From contig CAJAQB010000008.1 in the NCBI GenBank assembly GCA_903943975.1, positions 1 through 64,000 of the forward strand: a stretch of DNA of 64,000 nt, in the 5' to 3' direction. The DNA comes from Synechococcus lacustris (GTDB taxonomy: Bacteria > Cyanobacteriota > Cyanobacteriia > PCC-6307 > Cyanobiaceae). This document shows, one piece after another, positions 44,908 through 55,459 of the stretch (position 1 is the stretch's first letter; the number at the start of each line of letters is the position of its first letter). Under the pieces are notes generated by a model that did not search any database, was not told the origin of the DNA, and was given only the letters and a program-made list of their open reading frames with translations. The position numbers and the translations under genes are program-made.

Positions 44908-45011
44908 TCCCTTCCCCTGGACACCGCTTAAAGGATCCACACACTGCGCAATGTTCCGTTACGATCGCGGGGACGGATTCCCGTCATCTTTCCCGATTCC
45001 TTCTCGGACTC

Positions 45012-46091
45012 ATGCAAACCACTATCCAGCAGCGCCAAGGCGCTTCTGTGTGGACCCAGTTCTGTGAGTGGGTCACCAGCACCGACAACCGCCTCTATGT
45101 GGGCTGGTTCGGTGTCCTGATGATCCCCACCCTGCTGGCGGCCACCACCTGTTTCATCATTGCCTTCATCGCCGCTCCCCCCGTTGATATCGACGGCATC
45201 CGTGAGCCCGTTGCCGGCAGCCTGCTTTACGGAAACAACATCATTTCCGGCGCCGTTGTGCCCTCCAGCAACGCCATCGGCCTGCACTTTTACCCCATCT
45301 GGGAAGCCGCCAGCCTCGACGAGTGGCTGTACAACGGTGGTCCTTTCCAGTTGGTGATTTTCCACTTCCTGATCGGCATCTTTGCCTATATGGGCCGTGA
45401 GTGGGAACTCTCTTACCGCCTCGGCATGCGCCCCTGGATCTGCGTTGCTTACAGCGCCCCAGTGGCTGCTGCTTCCGCAGTGTTTTTGGTTTACCCCTTC
45501 GGCCAGGGCTCCTTCTCCGATGCGATGCCCCTGGGCATCAGCGGCACCTTCAACTACATGTTGGTGTTCCAGGCTGAGCACAACATCCTGATGCACCCCT
45601 TCCACATGCTGGGAGTGGCTGGTGTATTCGGTGGCAGCCTCTTCTCCGCCATGCACGGCTCCCTGGTGACCTCCTCCCTGGTGCGTGAAACCACCGAGAG
45701 CGAGTCGCAAAACTACGGCTATAAGTTTGGCCAAGAAGAAGAGACCTACAACATCGTGGCTGCCCACGGTTACTTCGGTCGCTTGATCTTCCAATACGCC
45801 AGCTTCAACAACAGCCGTAGCCTGCACTTCTTCCTGGCTGCTTGGCCCGTGGTTGGCATCTGGTTCACCGCCCTGGGCGTGAGCACGATGGCCTTCAACC
45901 TGAATGGCTTCAACTTCAACCAGTCGATCCTCGATGGCCAAGGCCGGGTGATTAACACCTGGGCCGACATCCTCAACCGTGCCGGCCTCGGCATGGAAGT
46001 GATGCACGAGCGCAACGCCCACAACTTCCCCCTCGACTTGGCAGCGGCCAGCACCACCCCGGTGGCACTGATTGCTCCTTCGATCGGCTGA
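45012..46091 (+). CDS. psbA: Photosystem II D1 protein, Glu130 form
   Basis: 359 residues, colinear with D1. Functional residues seen: Glu130 (GREWEL), TyrZ Tyr161, Asp170, His190, His198 (P680), His215, Ser264 (QB pocket), His272, and the Mn-cluster ligands His332, Glu333, His337, Asp342 and Ala344, after which the 15-residue tail is cleaved. Glu130 rather than Gln130 marks the high-light D1:2 type of Synechococcus. It is an integral thylakoid protein binding P680, pheophytin, QB and the Mn cluster. It has its own terminator. The 104-bp upstream region has a small hairpin (GACGG/CCGTC, 44972-44985) in the probable leader, but no sure -35/-10 pair. Confidence 0.98.
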   Translation: MQTTIQQRQGASVWTQFCEWVTSTDNRLYVGWFGVLMIPTLLAATTCFIIAFIAAPPVDIDGIREPVAGSLLYGNNIISGAVVPSSNAIGLHFYPIWEAASLDEWLYNGGPFQLVIFHFLIGIFAYMGREWELSYRLGMRPWICVAYSAPVAAASAVFLVYPFGQGSFSDAMPLGISGTFNYMLVFQAEHNILMHPFHMLGVAGVFGGSLFSAMHGSLVTSSLVRETTESESQNYGYKFGQEEETYNIVAAHGYFGRLIFQYASFNNSRSLHFFLAAWPVVGIWFTALGVSTMAFNLNGFNFNQSILDGQGRVINTWADILNRAGLGMEVMHERNAHNFPLDLAAASTTPVALIAPSIG

Positions 46092-46143
46092 TTAAGCTGA
46101 TTTGCAGAGCATATTCTCTGCAAACTGCTTATCTAATTCCTAT

Positions 46144-46172
46144 GCCTCCGCCTCTGGCGGGGGCTTTTTTTT
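46144..46172 (+). terminator. Rho-independent terminator of psbA
   Basis: GCCTCCGCC (46144-46152) pairs with GGCGGGGGC (46156-46164, one T-G pair) around TCT, then eight T. It ends the psbA transcript 53 bp past the stop. Confidence 0.9.
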
Positions 46173-46303
46173 GGCATTGGGCGGGGGGTTCCCTGGGACT
46201 GGTGAGACCGGTTCCCTGCCAGGCTCTGTGGGGGCCTTTGGCTGGGTCTCTGTTCTGGTTGGGACTGGCCAGTAAACTTTCAAGGAAGTAATAGCTGCTT
46301 CCC

Positions 46304-46510
46304 ATGACTCCTGGCGACATTCTGCGGATCATCCTTGCTTTCTTTATTCCTCCCCTGGGAGTGTTTACCCAGGTGGGGGCTACTAAGCCTTTCTGGATTA
46401 ATTTGGTGCTTTGGCTATTTAGCTTTGGTTTCTTGGGCTTGCCTGTGCTTGGTATCCTTTGGCCCGTAGCATTTATCCATGCGATCTATATCATTATCAC
46501 GCGAAAGTGA
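46304..46510 (+). CDS. YqaE/Pmp3-family small membrane protein
   Basis: 68 residues: two membrane helices. The first begins ILRIILAFFIPPLGVFTQVG, containing the family's 'IL--FFPPLGV' hallmark; the second is PVLGILWPVAFIHAIYIII. Pmp3/YqaE proteins are stress-related hydrophobic peptides of the inner membrane thought to influence membrane potential; in bacteria the role is unclear. The gene is richer in A/T and TTT/TTG codons than its neighbours. It is followed immediately by the SGNH-hydrolase gene on the same strand. Confidence 0.88.
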   Translation: MTPGDILRIILAFFIPPLGVFTQVGATKPFWINLVLWLFSFGFLGLPVLGILWPVAFIHAIYIIITRK

Positions 46511-46517
46511 TGTTGCG

Positions 46518-47228
46518 TTGACAAGAGTTCCCCCCAAGCTGATCGCCCTGGGTGACAGCGGTGTATTTGGCTGGGGGGATCCCGAGGGCGGTGGCTGGGT
46601 GGAGCGACTCAAGCGCCACTGGATGCCGCGGCCCCAGGCCCCTGTGCTCTACAACCTGGGGGTGCGGGGCGACGGTTTGGAGCGGTTAGCTGCTCGGCTT
46701 CCCCATGAATTTGCCGTGCGTGGTGAGTTGCGCCGCCAACAACCCCAGGGCCTGCTGATCGGCATTGGCCTGAATGACAGCGCCCGGGTGGGGCGGGCCG
46801 ATGGCCGTTACCAGATGGAGCCGGAGGGCTTTCTCTATGGCGTGGAGCGCCTACTGGGCCAGGCCCAAGCTCTGGCGCCATTGTTTGTGCTGGGGCTCAC
46901 GCCTGTGAACGAGGCGGCGATGCCGTTTGCCGGTTGCCTCTGGTATAGCAATAGCGACCTGGCCTACTACAACCGCCTGTTGGAGGAAGCTTGTTTGAAT
47001 CTTCAGGTGCCTTTTCTTTCCTTCTGGCCTGAGGCGATCGCCACTAGGGATTGGCATCGCCAACTGTGTGCCGATGGCCTCCATTGCAACAGCGCCGGTC
47101 ACCGTTGGATTTTTGAACGGGTAAGTGCCTGGCCCGAGCTGCTGGCCTGGGCGGGCTTGCCGCCAGAAGGTTCCTGTCGGCTGGAGCTGGGTCGCCCGGT
47201 ATCTGGCTTGCTGGAACTAAAGAACTAA
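46518..47228 (+). CDS. SGNH/GDSL-family hydrolase
   Basis: 236 residues from TTG at 46518 (the frame is open to ATG 46479, which would overlap the previous gene by 32 bp). Block I is LIALGDSGVFGWGDPEGGGW with the nucleophile Ser in GDS, block III is LLIGIGLNDSARVG with Asn in GLND, and block V is LCADGLHCNSAGHRWI with the Asp and His. These are esterases or lipases of the SGNH fold, with no signal peptide here, so probably cytoplasmic. The substrate is unknown. Confidence 0.87.
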   Translation: MTRVPPKLIALGDSGVFGWGDPEGGGWVERLKRHWMPRPQAPVLYNLGVRGDGLERLAARLPHEFAVRGELRRQQPQGLLIGIGLNDSARVGRADGRYQMEPEGFLYGVERLLGQAQALAPLFVLGLTPVNEAAMPFAGCLWYSNSDLAYYNRLLEEACLNLQVPFLSFWPEAIATRDWHRQLCADGLHCNSAGHRWIFERVSAWPELLAWAGLPPEGSCRLELGRPVSGLLELKN

Positions 47229-47292
47229 GGAACTCAGAAATTAAGTTGGAAATTTGTTAGCAACTGGGATAAATCCCGATAAATGCCAGAAA

Positions 47293-47364
<72 letters not shown>

Positions 47365-47416
47365 ATTACAAGCAAATTAGCATCGCCATCCCCCCTGAAC
47401 GGCCCTGCCGTGCCCC

Positions 47417-47722
47417 ATGGCCGAGCGTCCTTCCCTTGACCCAGAGCTGAGAAAACGCTTGTTGCTGGAGGCCCGAACCCCTTGGCGCAGCCTACGGAGG
47501 GCCCTCTGGTGGGCCCTGATCGGCTCCGCTGGCCTCGGTGCCGCCACCATGGCCCTGCGGGCCGCCAGCGGGGTCCCCGTTCCCCTCCAAGACCTGGCCA
47601 TCCAGGCTGGGGCCCTGGGGCTGTTTGCTTTGTTGCTCTGGAGTGATCGCAACCGCCCCCAGAACCCAGCGCAGCTGCCACTGCAGGGCGACGAGCAGGG
47701 CAAGGGCCCAGAGCAGGGTTGA
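47417..47722 (+). CDS. DUF3493 membrane protein
   Basis: 101 residues. SLDPELRKRLLLEARTPWRSLRRALWWALIGSAGLGAATMALRAASG is the DUF3493 core: a basic amphipathic helix followed by a membrane helix. A second membrane helix follows (LAIQAGALGLFALLLWSDRN). DUF3493 proteins are cyanobacterial and plastid proteins, with plant relatives in photosystem II assembly (LPA3-like). The 3' half overlaps, on the opposite strand, an ORF that follows infB. Confidence 0.78.
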   Translation: MAERPSLDPELRKRLLLEARTPWRSLRRALWWALIGSAGLGAATMALRAASGVPVPLQDLAIQAGALGLFALLLWSDRNRPQNPAQLPLQGDEQGKGPEQG

Positions 47723-48007
47723 GGCCCGGCTGCTGCCCGCCCAAGGGGTGAGGCCAGCGGCCAGGCCAGCCCTTTGATCGAGCCAGAGCAGCAATGGCCA
47801 TTGCAGCACCGCCAACAGGGGTCTGATTAAGCCCCAGGGCAGTACCAAAGGGCCCCGCAGCTGGGGCAGCAGCACCCCTAGGGCCCAGAGCAGGAGCAGT
47901 TCCAGCCTGGGGGCGGGGCCAGGGTCTGCCCCCGCCAGCACGAGCTGGAGCAGCAGCAGCTCCAGGGGCAGCAGGCCAAGGCTGATCAGCGGCAGCTGAT
48001 CGCCCAT
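47492..48007 (-). CDS. Membrane ORF coupled to infB, unknown function
   Basis: 171-residue frame starting ATG directly after the infB stop (TAAATG), which argues for translation. Residues 1-115 are hydrophobic with three or four membrane segments (LISLGLLPLELLLLQLVLAG, LELLLLWALGVLLP, AVLQWPLLLWLDQRA, TLLWALALLVALQW). From about residue 95 on the frame is antisense to the DUF3493 gene, and the last ~55 residues are a Gly/Pro/Gln-rich tail with no clear fold, possibly only a by-product of the other strand. Not recognised. The N-terminal part is likely real; the C-terminal extent is doubtful. Confidence 0.5.
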   Translation of the reverse strand: MGDQLPLISLGLLPLELLLLQLVLAGADPGPAPRLELLLLWALGVLLPQLRGPLVLPWGLIRPLLAVLQWPLLLWLDQRAGLAAGLTPWAGSSRASTLLWALALLVALQWQLRWVLGAVAITPEQQSKQPQGPSLDGQVLEGNGDPAGGPQGHGGGTEASGADQGPPEGPP

Positions 48008-51000
48008 TTAGGTGCTCAGCGTGCGGCGCTGGGTGACCAGTTTGTAGGCCTCAATCCGGTCCCCTTCCTGCCAATCGGCAAAGCGATCGCAACCGATGCC
48101 GCATTCGAAGCCGGTGTTCACCTCCTTAACGTCGTTCTTCATCCGCTTGAGCGAATCAAGATCACCGGAATACAGCTTCTGCTTGCCCCGATACAACCGG
48201 AACTTGCAATTGCGGGTGAGGCTGCCGCTGGTCACATAGCAACCGGCCACAGCACTCTTGCCGATGCTGAATACGGCGCGAACTTCGGCTTCTCCCAACG
48301 CTTGTTCCACCAGCTCTGGCTCCAGCAGGCCTTCCATGGCCATCTGGATGTCTTCCAGCAGCTTGTAGATCACGTCGTAGTCGCGCACATCGATGCCGGC
48401 GATCTCGGCGGCCCGTTTGGCGCCGGAGGCGAGGGAGGTGTTGAAGCCCACGATCACAGCCCCTGATGCCGAGGCGAGGTCCACGTCGGTTTCGGTGATC
48501 TCACCCGGGGCAGACAGCAACACCCGCACCTGAACTTCGCCCTGGGGCAATTGTTCAAGGGAACCAAGGATTGCCTCCAGGCTGCCCTGCACATCTGCCT
48601 TAAGGATGATGTTGAGCTCCTTGAGCTCCCCTTCACTGGCCTGACTTGACATCGAGGTGAGTGACACCCGACGGGAGGCCATCTGTTGGGCGAGGCGGCT
48701 GGCCCTTGCTTCGGTGGCCCGATCGCCGACCACAGCCCGGGCAGCTTTTTCGTCTGGGTAGACCTCGAATTCATCGCCGGCAGCGGGCACTTCGCTGAAG
48801 CCCAGCACCTCCACAGCGGTGGAGGGGCCAGCTTGTTTGACCCGGTGGCCGGTGTCGTCCACCATCGCCTTCACCTTGCCCAGCACCGGACCCGCCGCCA
48901 CCACATCCCCAGCCTTCAGGGTGCCGTTTTGGATCAGCAGGGTGGCCACTGGCCCCTTTGCTTTGTCGAGGTGGGCTTCAATCACCGTGCCCTTGGCCAT
49001 CCGGTCAGGGTTGGCCTTGAGGTCTTCCACCTCAGTGACCAGCAGGATCATTTCCAGCAAGGTATCGATACCTTGCCCCTTGAGGGCACTCACCGGCACC
49101 ATCACGGTGTCGCCGCCCCAGTCTTCGGCCAGCAGGTTCCGGTCAGAAAGTTCCTGCTTAACCCGGTCGATCTGGGCGCCTTCCTTATCCACCTTGTTGA
49201 TCGCCACCACGATCGGCACCTCAGCGGCGCGGGCGTGGCTGATCGCCTCCAGGGTCTGGGGACGGACGCCGTCATCGGCGGCCACCACCAGTACGGCCAC
49301 GTCGGTGACCTTTGTGCCCCGGGCCCGCATGGCGGTGAAGGCTTCGTGGCCTGGGGTGTCCAGGAAGGTGACCTTGCGGATTTCGTCGCCGTGGGGCACG
49401 TCGACCTGGTAGGCGCCGATGTGCTGGGTGATCCCACCGGCCTCGCCAGCCGCCACACGGGTTTTACGGATGGCATCCAGCAGGCTGGTTTTGCCGTGGT
49501 CCACGTGGCCCATGACGGTGACCACAGGGGGGCGCCGGATTAGGTGTTCGAAGTCACTGGCCTCGATCATTTCCACGGTCTTCTTGGCCGCCGCCTCCAC
49601 GTCGTCCTGGAGCACCGGCACGCCGAATTCCTGGGCCACCGTCTCGATTGTTGAGTGGTCGAGGGTTTGGGTGACGGTGGCGATGATCCCCTTGAAGAAC
49701 AGGGATTTGATGATTTCTGAGCTCTCAACGCTGAGCATGTCTGCCAGCTCCTGCACCGTGAGGTTGCCCTCCGGAATCACCAGCATTTCCGGCCGCACCT
49801 GCTTGGCATCGCGGGCCGCCCGCAATTCCATTGCCCGGCGCCGTTGCCGTTGACGGGTGGTTTCTTTCTTGCGTCGGCGCATGGCCACGGGCTTGGCGCC
49901 GGCGCTGCCGGGCACCGCCCGCGGCTTGCTGGGGCGAGCCAGGCTGGCTTGGAGGATGTACGCCTCCTGTTCGCCGGCGTAGCCGCTGGTTTCAGTGGTT
50001 AGCGAATCATCGTTTTCGCCAATGATGTGCACCTTTTGGCGCTGTTTCTGCGGCGATTTGCTGCGCAGCGCCTCCAATTTGGCGCTGTCATCCCAGTCGG
50101 GACGCCGGGCCCGGCCAGCGGTGGAACCAGGGGCCGCTGCCGGCCGGAAACCAGGGCGCTTGGGCGCATTCGGGGCGGTGGGGGCTCCGGGCCGCACTGG
50201 ATCCCCGGGTTTGCGGGGTGCCTCTGCACCGGGTCTGGTGGGGGGGCGCCGGGGGCCTTCCGGGGCTGGTCCGCGCACGCCAGGTTTCTGGAGCTGCATC
50301 AGCTCCCCAGGGGCCACAGGCTTGCGCATGGCGCCCGGGGCGGCGGGGCGTCCCGCCTGACCTGGCCGGGTGGGTGGCGCGGCGGGATCGCGGCGGATGG
50401 GCTTACCGACTAGTTCCAGGGATGAAGCAGGGGGCCTGCCATCCGGTTCGCCGCGGCGCGGTTGGGCTGGGGCGCCGGCGCGGTTTACCGGTGCACCGGT
50501 GCGCTGGGGTGCCGCTGGGGCACCGGCGCGTTGGGGCGCTGGCCGTTGGGGGGTGGGGGGCCGCATCGGCACCGCCGGCCGGTTTTGGTCGCCGCCCCGG
50601 GGGGCGGGGGCTGGGGCCCGACCCATCAGTTGCTGACCGCCGGCGGGGCGTCCTGCCGTCGGTTGCGGCTTGCCCGGTTGGGGGGCGCGCATCGGCTGGG
50701 GCGCGGCCGGCCGCGGGGGCGGTGGCACCACGGGTTTGCGGCTTGCGGGCACGGCGGGGGTCGCCGCAGGCTTGCCCAGGGGGGCGGGCTTCGCCACCAC
50801 CTCCGGCCTTGCAGGGGTGGCTGGCTTTGCTACCACCACCGGCTTGGCAGCCACTGCTGGCTTGGCCACAATCACTGGCTTGGCAACAATCGCCGGTTTG
50901 GCGGCCACCACTGGCTTTGCTACCACCACTGGCTTTGCCGGCACCACTGGTTTGGCTGGCACCACTGGTTTGGCTGCCACCGCTGGCTTGGCCACCACTG

Positions 51001-51487
51001 CCGGCTTGGCAATGATCGTTGGTTTTGCTGCCCCGGCTGGGGTCTTGGCCGCGGTGGCGGGGCTGGCGGGGGGGCGGATCGGTACCGGCCGCGGCGGCGG
51101 GCTGCTCACCTCTGGGGTCGCCACTGGAGGCGCCGCGATCGGAGTGGCGGCGGCGGGCTTGGCCGGAGCTGGGGCCGTGGGGGCCGCTGGGGGCCGGGGG
51201 GTGCTGGGGGGGGTGACGGGGGGAGTGACGACGGTGGGTGCGGCTGCGGGGGCCGCTTTTTTCACGGTGAGAATTTTCACGCCTGGCGCCTCTGGGGCCC
51301 TGGCCGGGGCAGAGCCGCCCTTCGCTTGGAGCAGAGAGCGGATTTTCACCGCCTCTGAGTCGCTGATGGAGCTGCTGTGGCTCTTGGCCGCGATCGACAG
51401 CTTCTCAGCAGCGTCCAGCACGTCGCGATTATCGAGACCGAGGTCTCGGGACAGCTCATAGATCCGGACTTTGCCGCCGCTCGTCAT
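48008..51487 (-). CDS. infB: Translation initiation factor IF-2
   Basis: 1159 residues from ATG at 51487 (frame open to 51511). IF2_N-type helix region at 1-55 ([25 protein letters not shown]). A very long low-complexity linker rich in Lys-Pro-Ala-Val, Pro and Arg covers about 60-470. A second IF2_N region is near 575-625, then the GTPase: G1 [10 protein letters not shown]3 DTPGHEAF, G4 NKVDKEG. The C-terminal barrel domains and fMet-tRNA-binding region complete it. It is longer than typical (about 1000 in cyanobacteria) because of the linker. It is the last clear gene of the rimP-nusA-ylxR-infB operon; a HIP1 site lies at 48083-48090 near its 3' end. Confidence 0.97.
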   Translation of the reverse strand: MTSGGKVRIYELSRDLGLDNRDVLDAAEKLSIAAKSHSSSISDSEAVKIRSLLQAKGGSAPARAPEAPGVKILTVKKAAPAAAPTVVTPPVTPPSTPRPPAAPTAPAPAKPAAATPIAAPPVATPEVSSPPPRPVPIRPPASPATAAKTPAGAAKPTIIAKPAVVAKPAVAAKPVVPAKPVVPAKPVVVAKPVVAAKPAIVAKPVIVAKPAVAAKPVVVAKPATPARPEVVAKPAPLGKPAATPAVPASRKPVVPPPPRPAAPQPMRAPQPGKPQPTAGRPAGGQQLMGRAPAPAPRGGDQNRPAVPMRPPTPQRPAPQRAGAPAAPQRTGAPVNRAGAPAQPRRGEPDGRPPASSLELVGKPIRRDPAAPPTRPGQAGRPAAPGAMRKPVAPGELMQLQKPGVRGPAPEGPRRPPTRPGAEAPRKPGDPVRPGAPTAPNAPKRPGFRPAAAPGSTAGRARRPDWDDSAKLEALRSKSPQKQRQKVHIIGENDDSLTTETSGYAGEQEAYILQASLARPSKPRAVPGSAGAKPVAMRRRKKETTRQRQRRRAMELRAARDAKQVRPEMLVIPEGNLTVQELADMLSVESSEIIKSLFFKGIIATVTQTLDHSTIETVAQEFGVPVLQDDVEAAAKKTVEMIEASDFEHLIRRPPVVTVMGHVDHGKTSLLDAIRKTRVAAGEAGGITQHIGAYQVDVPHGDEIRKVTFLDTPGHEAFTAMRARGTKVTDVAVLVVAADDGVRPQTLEAISHARAAEVPIVVAINKVDKEGAQIDRVKQELSDRNLLAEDWGGDTVMVPVSALKGQGIDTLLEMILLVTEVEDLKANPDRMAKGTVIEAHLDKAKGPVATLLIQNGTLKAGDVVAAGPVLGKVKAMVDDTGHRVKQAGPSTAVEVLGFSEVPAAGDEFEVYPDEKAARAVVGDRATEARASRLAQQMASRRVSLTSMSSQASEGELKELNIILKADVQGSLEAILGSLEQLPQGEVQVRVLLSAPGEITETDVDLASASGAVIVGFNTSLASGAKRAAEIAGIDVRDYDVIYKLLEDIQMAMEGLLEPELVEQALGEAEVRAVFSIGKSAVAGCYVTSGSLTRNCKFRLYRGKQKLYSGDLDSLKRMKNDVKEVNTGFECGIGCDRFADWQEGDRIEAYKLVTQRRTLST
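50774..51025 (-). repeat. 18-bp coding repeat in infB (14 units of a KPxxxA hexapeptide)
   Basis: Residues 155-238 of IF-2 are fourteen consecutive hexapeptides of the form K-P-(V/A)-(V/I/A)-x-A, such as KPVVAA and KPAVAA. In DNA this is a run of 18-bp units on the minus strand. The units vary at wobble positions, so the repeat is old or under amino-acid-level selection. It sits inside the disordered linker. Confidence 0.9.
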
Positions 51488-51569
51488 GCAGGTCTCCAGT
51501 GGACGGGGCACTTTGTGCCTCCGTGCCCGTCACAGGGACGGGATGGTATTCATCTTGCCTGAGAGGCTC

Positions 51570-51842
51570 TTAACCCCCCAGACCCAGCCGTTCGGTAAGG
51601 CGTTCGGCTAGGCATTCATAAATGGCGTCAGGCACGGGTACCCGGAGGGCCCTTTGCAACTTTCGCCGTTTGCGTGCCTCCTCTAGGCAGCTCTGCTGGG
51701 GACATAGGTAGGCCGATCGGCCCATGCCCTGGTCCAGCACAATCCCCTGGGCCCCTGCCAGCCTGATGACCCGGAGGAGTTGCTGGCGATCCAGCAGCTC
51801 CCGGCAGGCCACACAGCGCCGCAGGGTGGGGCCGGCGCTCAC
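51570..51842 (-). CDS. ylxR: YlxR family RNA-binding protein
   Basis: 90 residues from GTG at 51842. TLRRCVACRELLDRQQLLRVIRL is the YlxR opening with a CxxC, and GRSAYLCPQQSCLEEARKRRKLQRAL the C-terminal basic part. YlxR (DUF448) proteins sit between nusA and infB in many bacteria; they bind RNA or RNase P. The start overlaps the nusA stop by four bases; infB starts 82 bp past its stop. Function in cyanobacteria is not established. Confidence 0.93.
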   Translation of the reverse strand: MSAGPTLRRCVACRELLDRQQLLRVIRLAGAQGIVLDQGMGRSAYLCPQQSCLEEARKRRKLQRALRVPVPDAIYECLAERLTERLGLGG

Positions 51843-53266
51843 CGGGCCTCAGGAGCCGTTTCCGGCTCCTCTAAGGGGGCTTCTGTTTCCGTAACTGCTT
51901 CTAAGGGCTCTGGCTCGCCCGTGGGGCCATAGGCCTCATTTTCGTAGCTGTATTCCTGCCCGTAGCCAGGCTCGTCCTCCTCGATCGGGTACAGCTCCCG
52001 CAGGCGGGCATCTTCCTCGGCGCGGGTGGCTTGCTCGGCCGCCAGACGGGCCTCGGCCTCCCCTTGCAGCCGTTCATCTTCCTGGCGCAGTTCGATCAGT
52101 TCTGCCACCTTCTCGTCTTCTGACACCTGGTCGTACTCTTCGGCGTTCTTGATATCGATCTTCCAGCCGGTGAGGCGGGCGGCGAGGCGCACATTTTGGC
52201 CCTCACGGCCGATGGCAAGACTCAACTGATCCGGCGGCACAAGTACGTGGGCATGGTGGCCCTCAGGATCCACAAGCCGCACCAGCTCCACCCGGGCCGG
52301 GCTGAGCGAATTGGCCAGGTACTGGCCGGCGTCTGGGGACCAGCGGATCACATCGATCTTTTCGCCCCGCAGTTCGTTCACCACCTGCTGAATCCGGGAA
52401 CCCCTGGCGCCGATGCAAGCGCCCACAGGATCCACTTCCCGTTCAACGCTATCGACCGCCACCTTGGTGCGGGGTCCCACCGCCCGAGAGGGGGGATTTG
52501 CTTCCCGGGCTACGGCAACGATGCGTACGGAACCTTCCTGGATCTCCGGCACCTCGTTTTCAAAGAGATAAACCACCAGGCCGGCATTGGCCCGGGAAAC
52601 AAACAGCTGGGGACCCCGGCGGGCAATTTCTGAAACTTCTTTGAGGAACACCTTGAAGGTGGCGTTCGCCCGGTAGTTGTCGTTGGGGAGCTGGTCGCGG
52701 CGGGGTAATTCTGCTTCCACCTCCGGCCGGCCAAGGCCAGAGCTCACCGCCATGATCACGGACTGGCGCTCAAAGCGGATCACCCGGGCGGTGAGCACAG
52801 GATCCTCGAGGTCGGCGAATTCCTCCTGGATCATCCGGCGCTGCTGGTCGCGCAGTTTCTGGGCCAGCACCTGCTTGGTCTGGGCTGCGGCCATGCGACC
52901 GAAATCATCTTTCTCCGGTGTTACATCAAGCACAACGGTGTCACCCAGTTGGGCGTCATCGGTGACCTGCTGCACTTCCTCATAGGCGATCTGGTGGTCT
53001 TCGCTTTCCACCTCTTCCACAATGATCTTGCTGGCTAGCACCCGGAAGCCCTCCTCATCGAGGTCTAGGGCCACATCGAAATTGCTGAAATATTCTTCGT
53101 CGAAGGGATCTTCGCTGATGCCCAGGTAGAGGGTGCGGCGATAGCGCTCATAGCCCTTGAGCAGCGCTTCCCGGAGAGCGGCCTCCACCACGTTCGGGGG
53201 GAGCTTCTTCTCCTCGCTGATGTCTTCAATTAGGGCTGTTAAGCCCGGAAGCATCACGAGTGCCAT
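51839..53266 (-). CDS. nusA: Transcription termination/antitermination factor NusA
   Basis: 475 residues. N-terminal polymerase-binding domain (1-125, ALIEDISEEKKLPPNVVEAALREALLKGYERY), S1 domain (about 130-200), then two KH domains (VGACIGARGSRIQQVVNELRGEKIDV; VPPDQLSLAIGREGQNVRLAARLTGWKIDI). An acidic tail (about 375-475) with YPIEEDEPGYGQEYSYENEAYG is an unusual, probably disordered extension. NusA modulates pausing and termination by RNA polymerase. It lies 45 bp after rimP and overlaps ylxR by four bases. Confidence 0.96.
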   Translation of the reverse strand: MALVMLPGLTALIEDISEEKKLPPNVVEAALREALLKGYERYRRTLYLGISEDPFDEEYFSNFDVALDLDEEGFRVLASKIIVEEVESEDHQIAYEEVQQVTDDAQLGDTVVLDVTPEKDDFGRMAAAQTKQVLAQKLRDQQRRMIQEEFADLEDPVLTARVIRFERQSVIMAVSSGLGRPEVEAELPRRDQLPNDNYRANATFKVFLKEVSEIARRGPQLFVSRANAGLVVYLFENEVPEIQEGSVRIVAVAREANPPSRAVGPRTKVAVDSVEREVDPVGACIGARGSRIQQVVNELRGEKIDVIRWSPDAGQYLANSLSPARVELVRLVDPEGHHAHVLVPPDQLSLAIGREGQNVRLAARLTGWKIDIKNAEEYDQVSEDEKVAELIELRQEDERLQGEAEARLAAEQATRAEEDARLRELYPIEEDEPGYGQEYSYENEAYGPTGEPEPLEAVTETEAPLEEPETAPEAR

Positions 53267-53311
53267 AGACGAACCTTCTGCTGGAGTACGGGAGAGACAG
53301 GGGGGCGGGGG

Positions 53312-53788
53312 TCAGCCCTCCGGGGAGGTGAGGCGGACCTCAAGCACGGCTGAGCGTGGAATCCGCACGACCCGGCCGCGAAGATTGATTTCCACGGCGT
53401 CGTCATCGCGGCGGAGCAGGGAGCCTTCCCGACGCAGCTGATCACCGTTGGCATCGTGCTGAAGCACGGACACCGGAAATCCGCGGAAACTGCGGAAATC
53501 CCTGTCGTCCTGAAGCACGTCCCCGACCCCGGGGCTTGTGATCTCCAGAACATACGCCCCCGCTAGCAACTCCCCCAAATCCAAGGCTTCGGCGAAGGCG
53601 GCACTGAAGGTGGCGCAGTCGTCGAGGTTCACGTCAGTGACTTGCTGCCCTTCCTGCCGTTGCAAGGCAACAATCAGAGCTTGGGGGCTCCGATGGCTGT
53701 GCAGCAGCAGATGGTGGATCCGAAAGCCAAGGGGCTCGGCTACGGATTGGGCGAGGGATTCGAGTGCAGGCAGCTGGGGATGGGCCAA
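53312..53788 (-). CDS. rimP: Ribosome maturation factor RimP
   Basis: 158 residues from TTG at 53788. RimP blocks: IHHLLLHSHRSPQALIVALQRQEG, VNLDDCATFSAAFAEALDL, and LEITSPGVGDVLQDDRDFRSFRGFPVSV, the SPG turn shared by the family. It is needed for 30S subunit assembly in the cytoplasm. First gene of the rimP-nusA-ylxR-infB operon. A start a few codons later cannot be excluded since no ATG is near. The 163-bp gap upstream to the next gene (53789-53951) shows no other feature. Confidence 0.93.
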   Translation of the reverse strand: MAHPQLPALESLAQSVAEPLGFRIHHLLLHSHRSPQALIVALQRQEGQQVTDVNLDDCATFSAAFAEALDLGELLAGAYVLEITSPGVGDVLQDDRDFRSFRGFPVSVLQHDANGDQLRREGSLLRRDDDAVEINLRGRVVRIPRSAVLEVRLTSPEG

Positions 53789-53951
53789 GGGGCTGGGGGA
53801 CCAGGGGGCCGGCCCGGCCCTGCAATCGAATCATTGGGAACGACTGCCCATCGGCGACTGAAGACAGCCCCTGATGGTGGTGCCCGCCGGGCACATACAA
53901 CAGCTTAGAAGATCAACCAGACCCCTGGCGCCCCTCAGCCCTGCTGGCTGC

Positions 53952-54185
53952 TCAGAGCTTGAAGGCCGGCGGTTCGCCATAGAAATCGCTGGCGCTGGGT
54001 TCGCTGCGCAGCTGGGGGTTGGTATTGATGCAGCCCCCCCGCCCCTGGGCGTATTGACAGACCCGGGCCCAAAGCTTGGTGCGACTCCCTTTGGCGCCAG
54101 TGCTGAATTGCACCTCCAGCTCAGCACCATTGCTTGAGTTGATCGTTACCTGGCAGAGGGGGCACACCTGCGAACTGTCGGCCAT
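53952..54185 (-). CDS. Small conserved protein with N-terminal CPLC motif
   Basis: 77 residues. The opening MADSSQVCPLCQVTINSSNGAELEVQFSTG has a CPLC metal-binding-type pair; two more Cys lie downstream (ARVCQYAQGRGGCINTN), so a four-Cys zinc-binding fold is plausible. The end SDFYGEPPAFKL is short and polar. No named family recognised. It is a plausible small zinc-ribbon-like protein in the cytoplasm. It stands between rimP (same strand) and the divergent second HtrA gene, 140 bp away. Confidence 0.65.
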   Translation of the reverse strand: MADSSQVCPLCQVTINSSNGAELEVQFSTGAKGSRTKLWARVCQYAQGRGGCINTNPQLRSEPSASDFYGEPPAFKL

Positions 54186-54319
54186 CGCAGATCCAGCGAC
54201 TCGGGCGACGCTAGGGACGAGTCTTCGCCCCTGGGCAGTTCTTGGCGTTTCTGTGATGGTTTCCTATGGCCCCAGGCTGGGCCTAGGCCCTGATTTGGCC
54301 GGCCAGGCGGTCTGATTAG

Positions 54320-55414
<1,095 letters not shown>

Positions 55415-55459
55415 GTTTGCCCGTGGATTGCTAGGTTCCCGCCACCTGGTATTTCCCCC

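Noticed and set aside
44928-46022. 364-codon minus-strand frame over psbA
   Set aside because: Exact antisense to psbA, His/Gly/Val-rich composition from reading conserved D1 codons backward, no start signal or family feature.
50218-51461. Several long plus-strand frames in the infB linker, and a CRISPR-like periodicity
   Set aside because: They are antisense to the Lys-Pro-Ala repeats of IF-2. The 18-bp units are contiguous coding repeats, not repeats separated by unique spacers.
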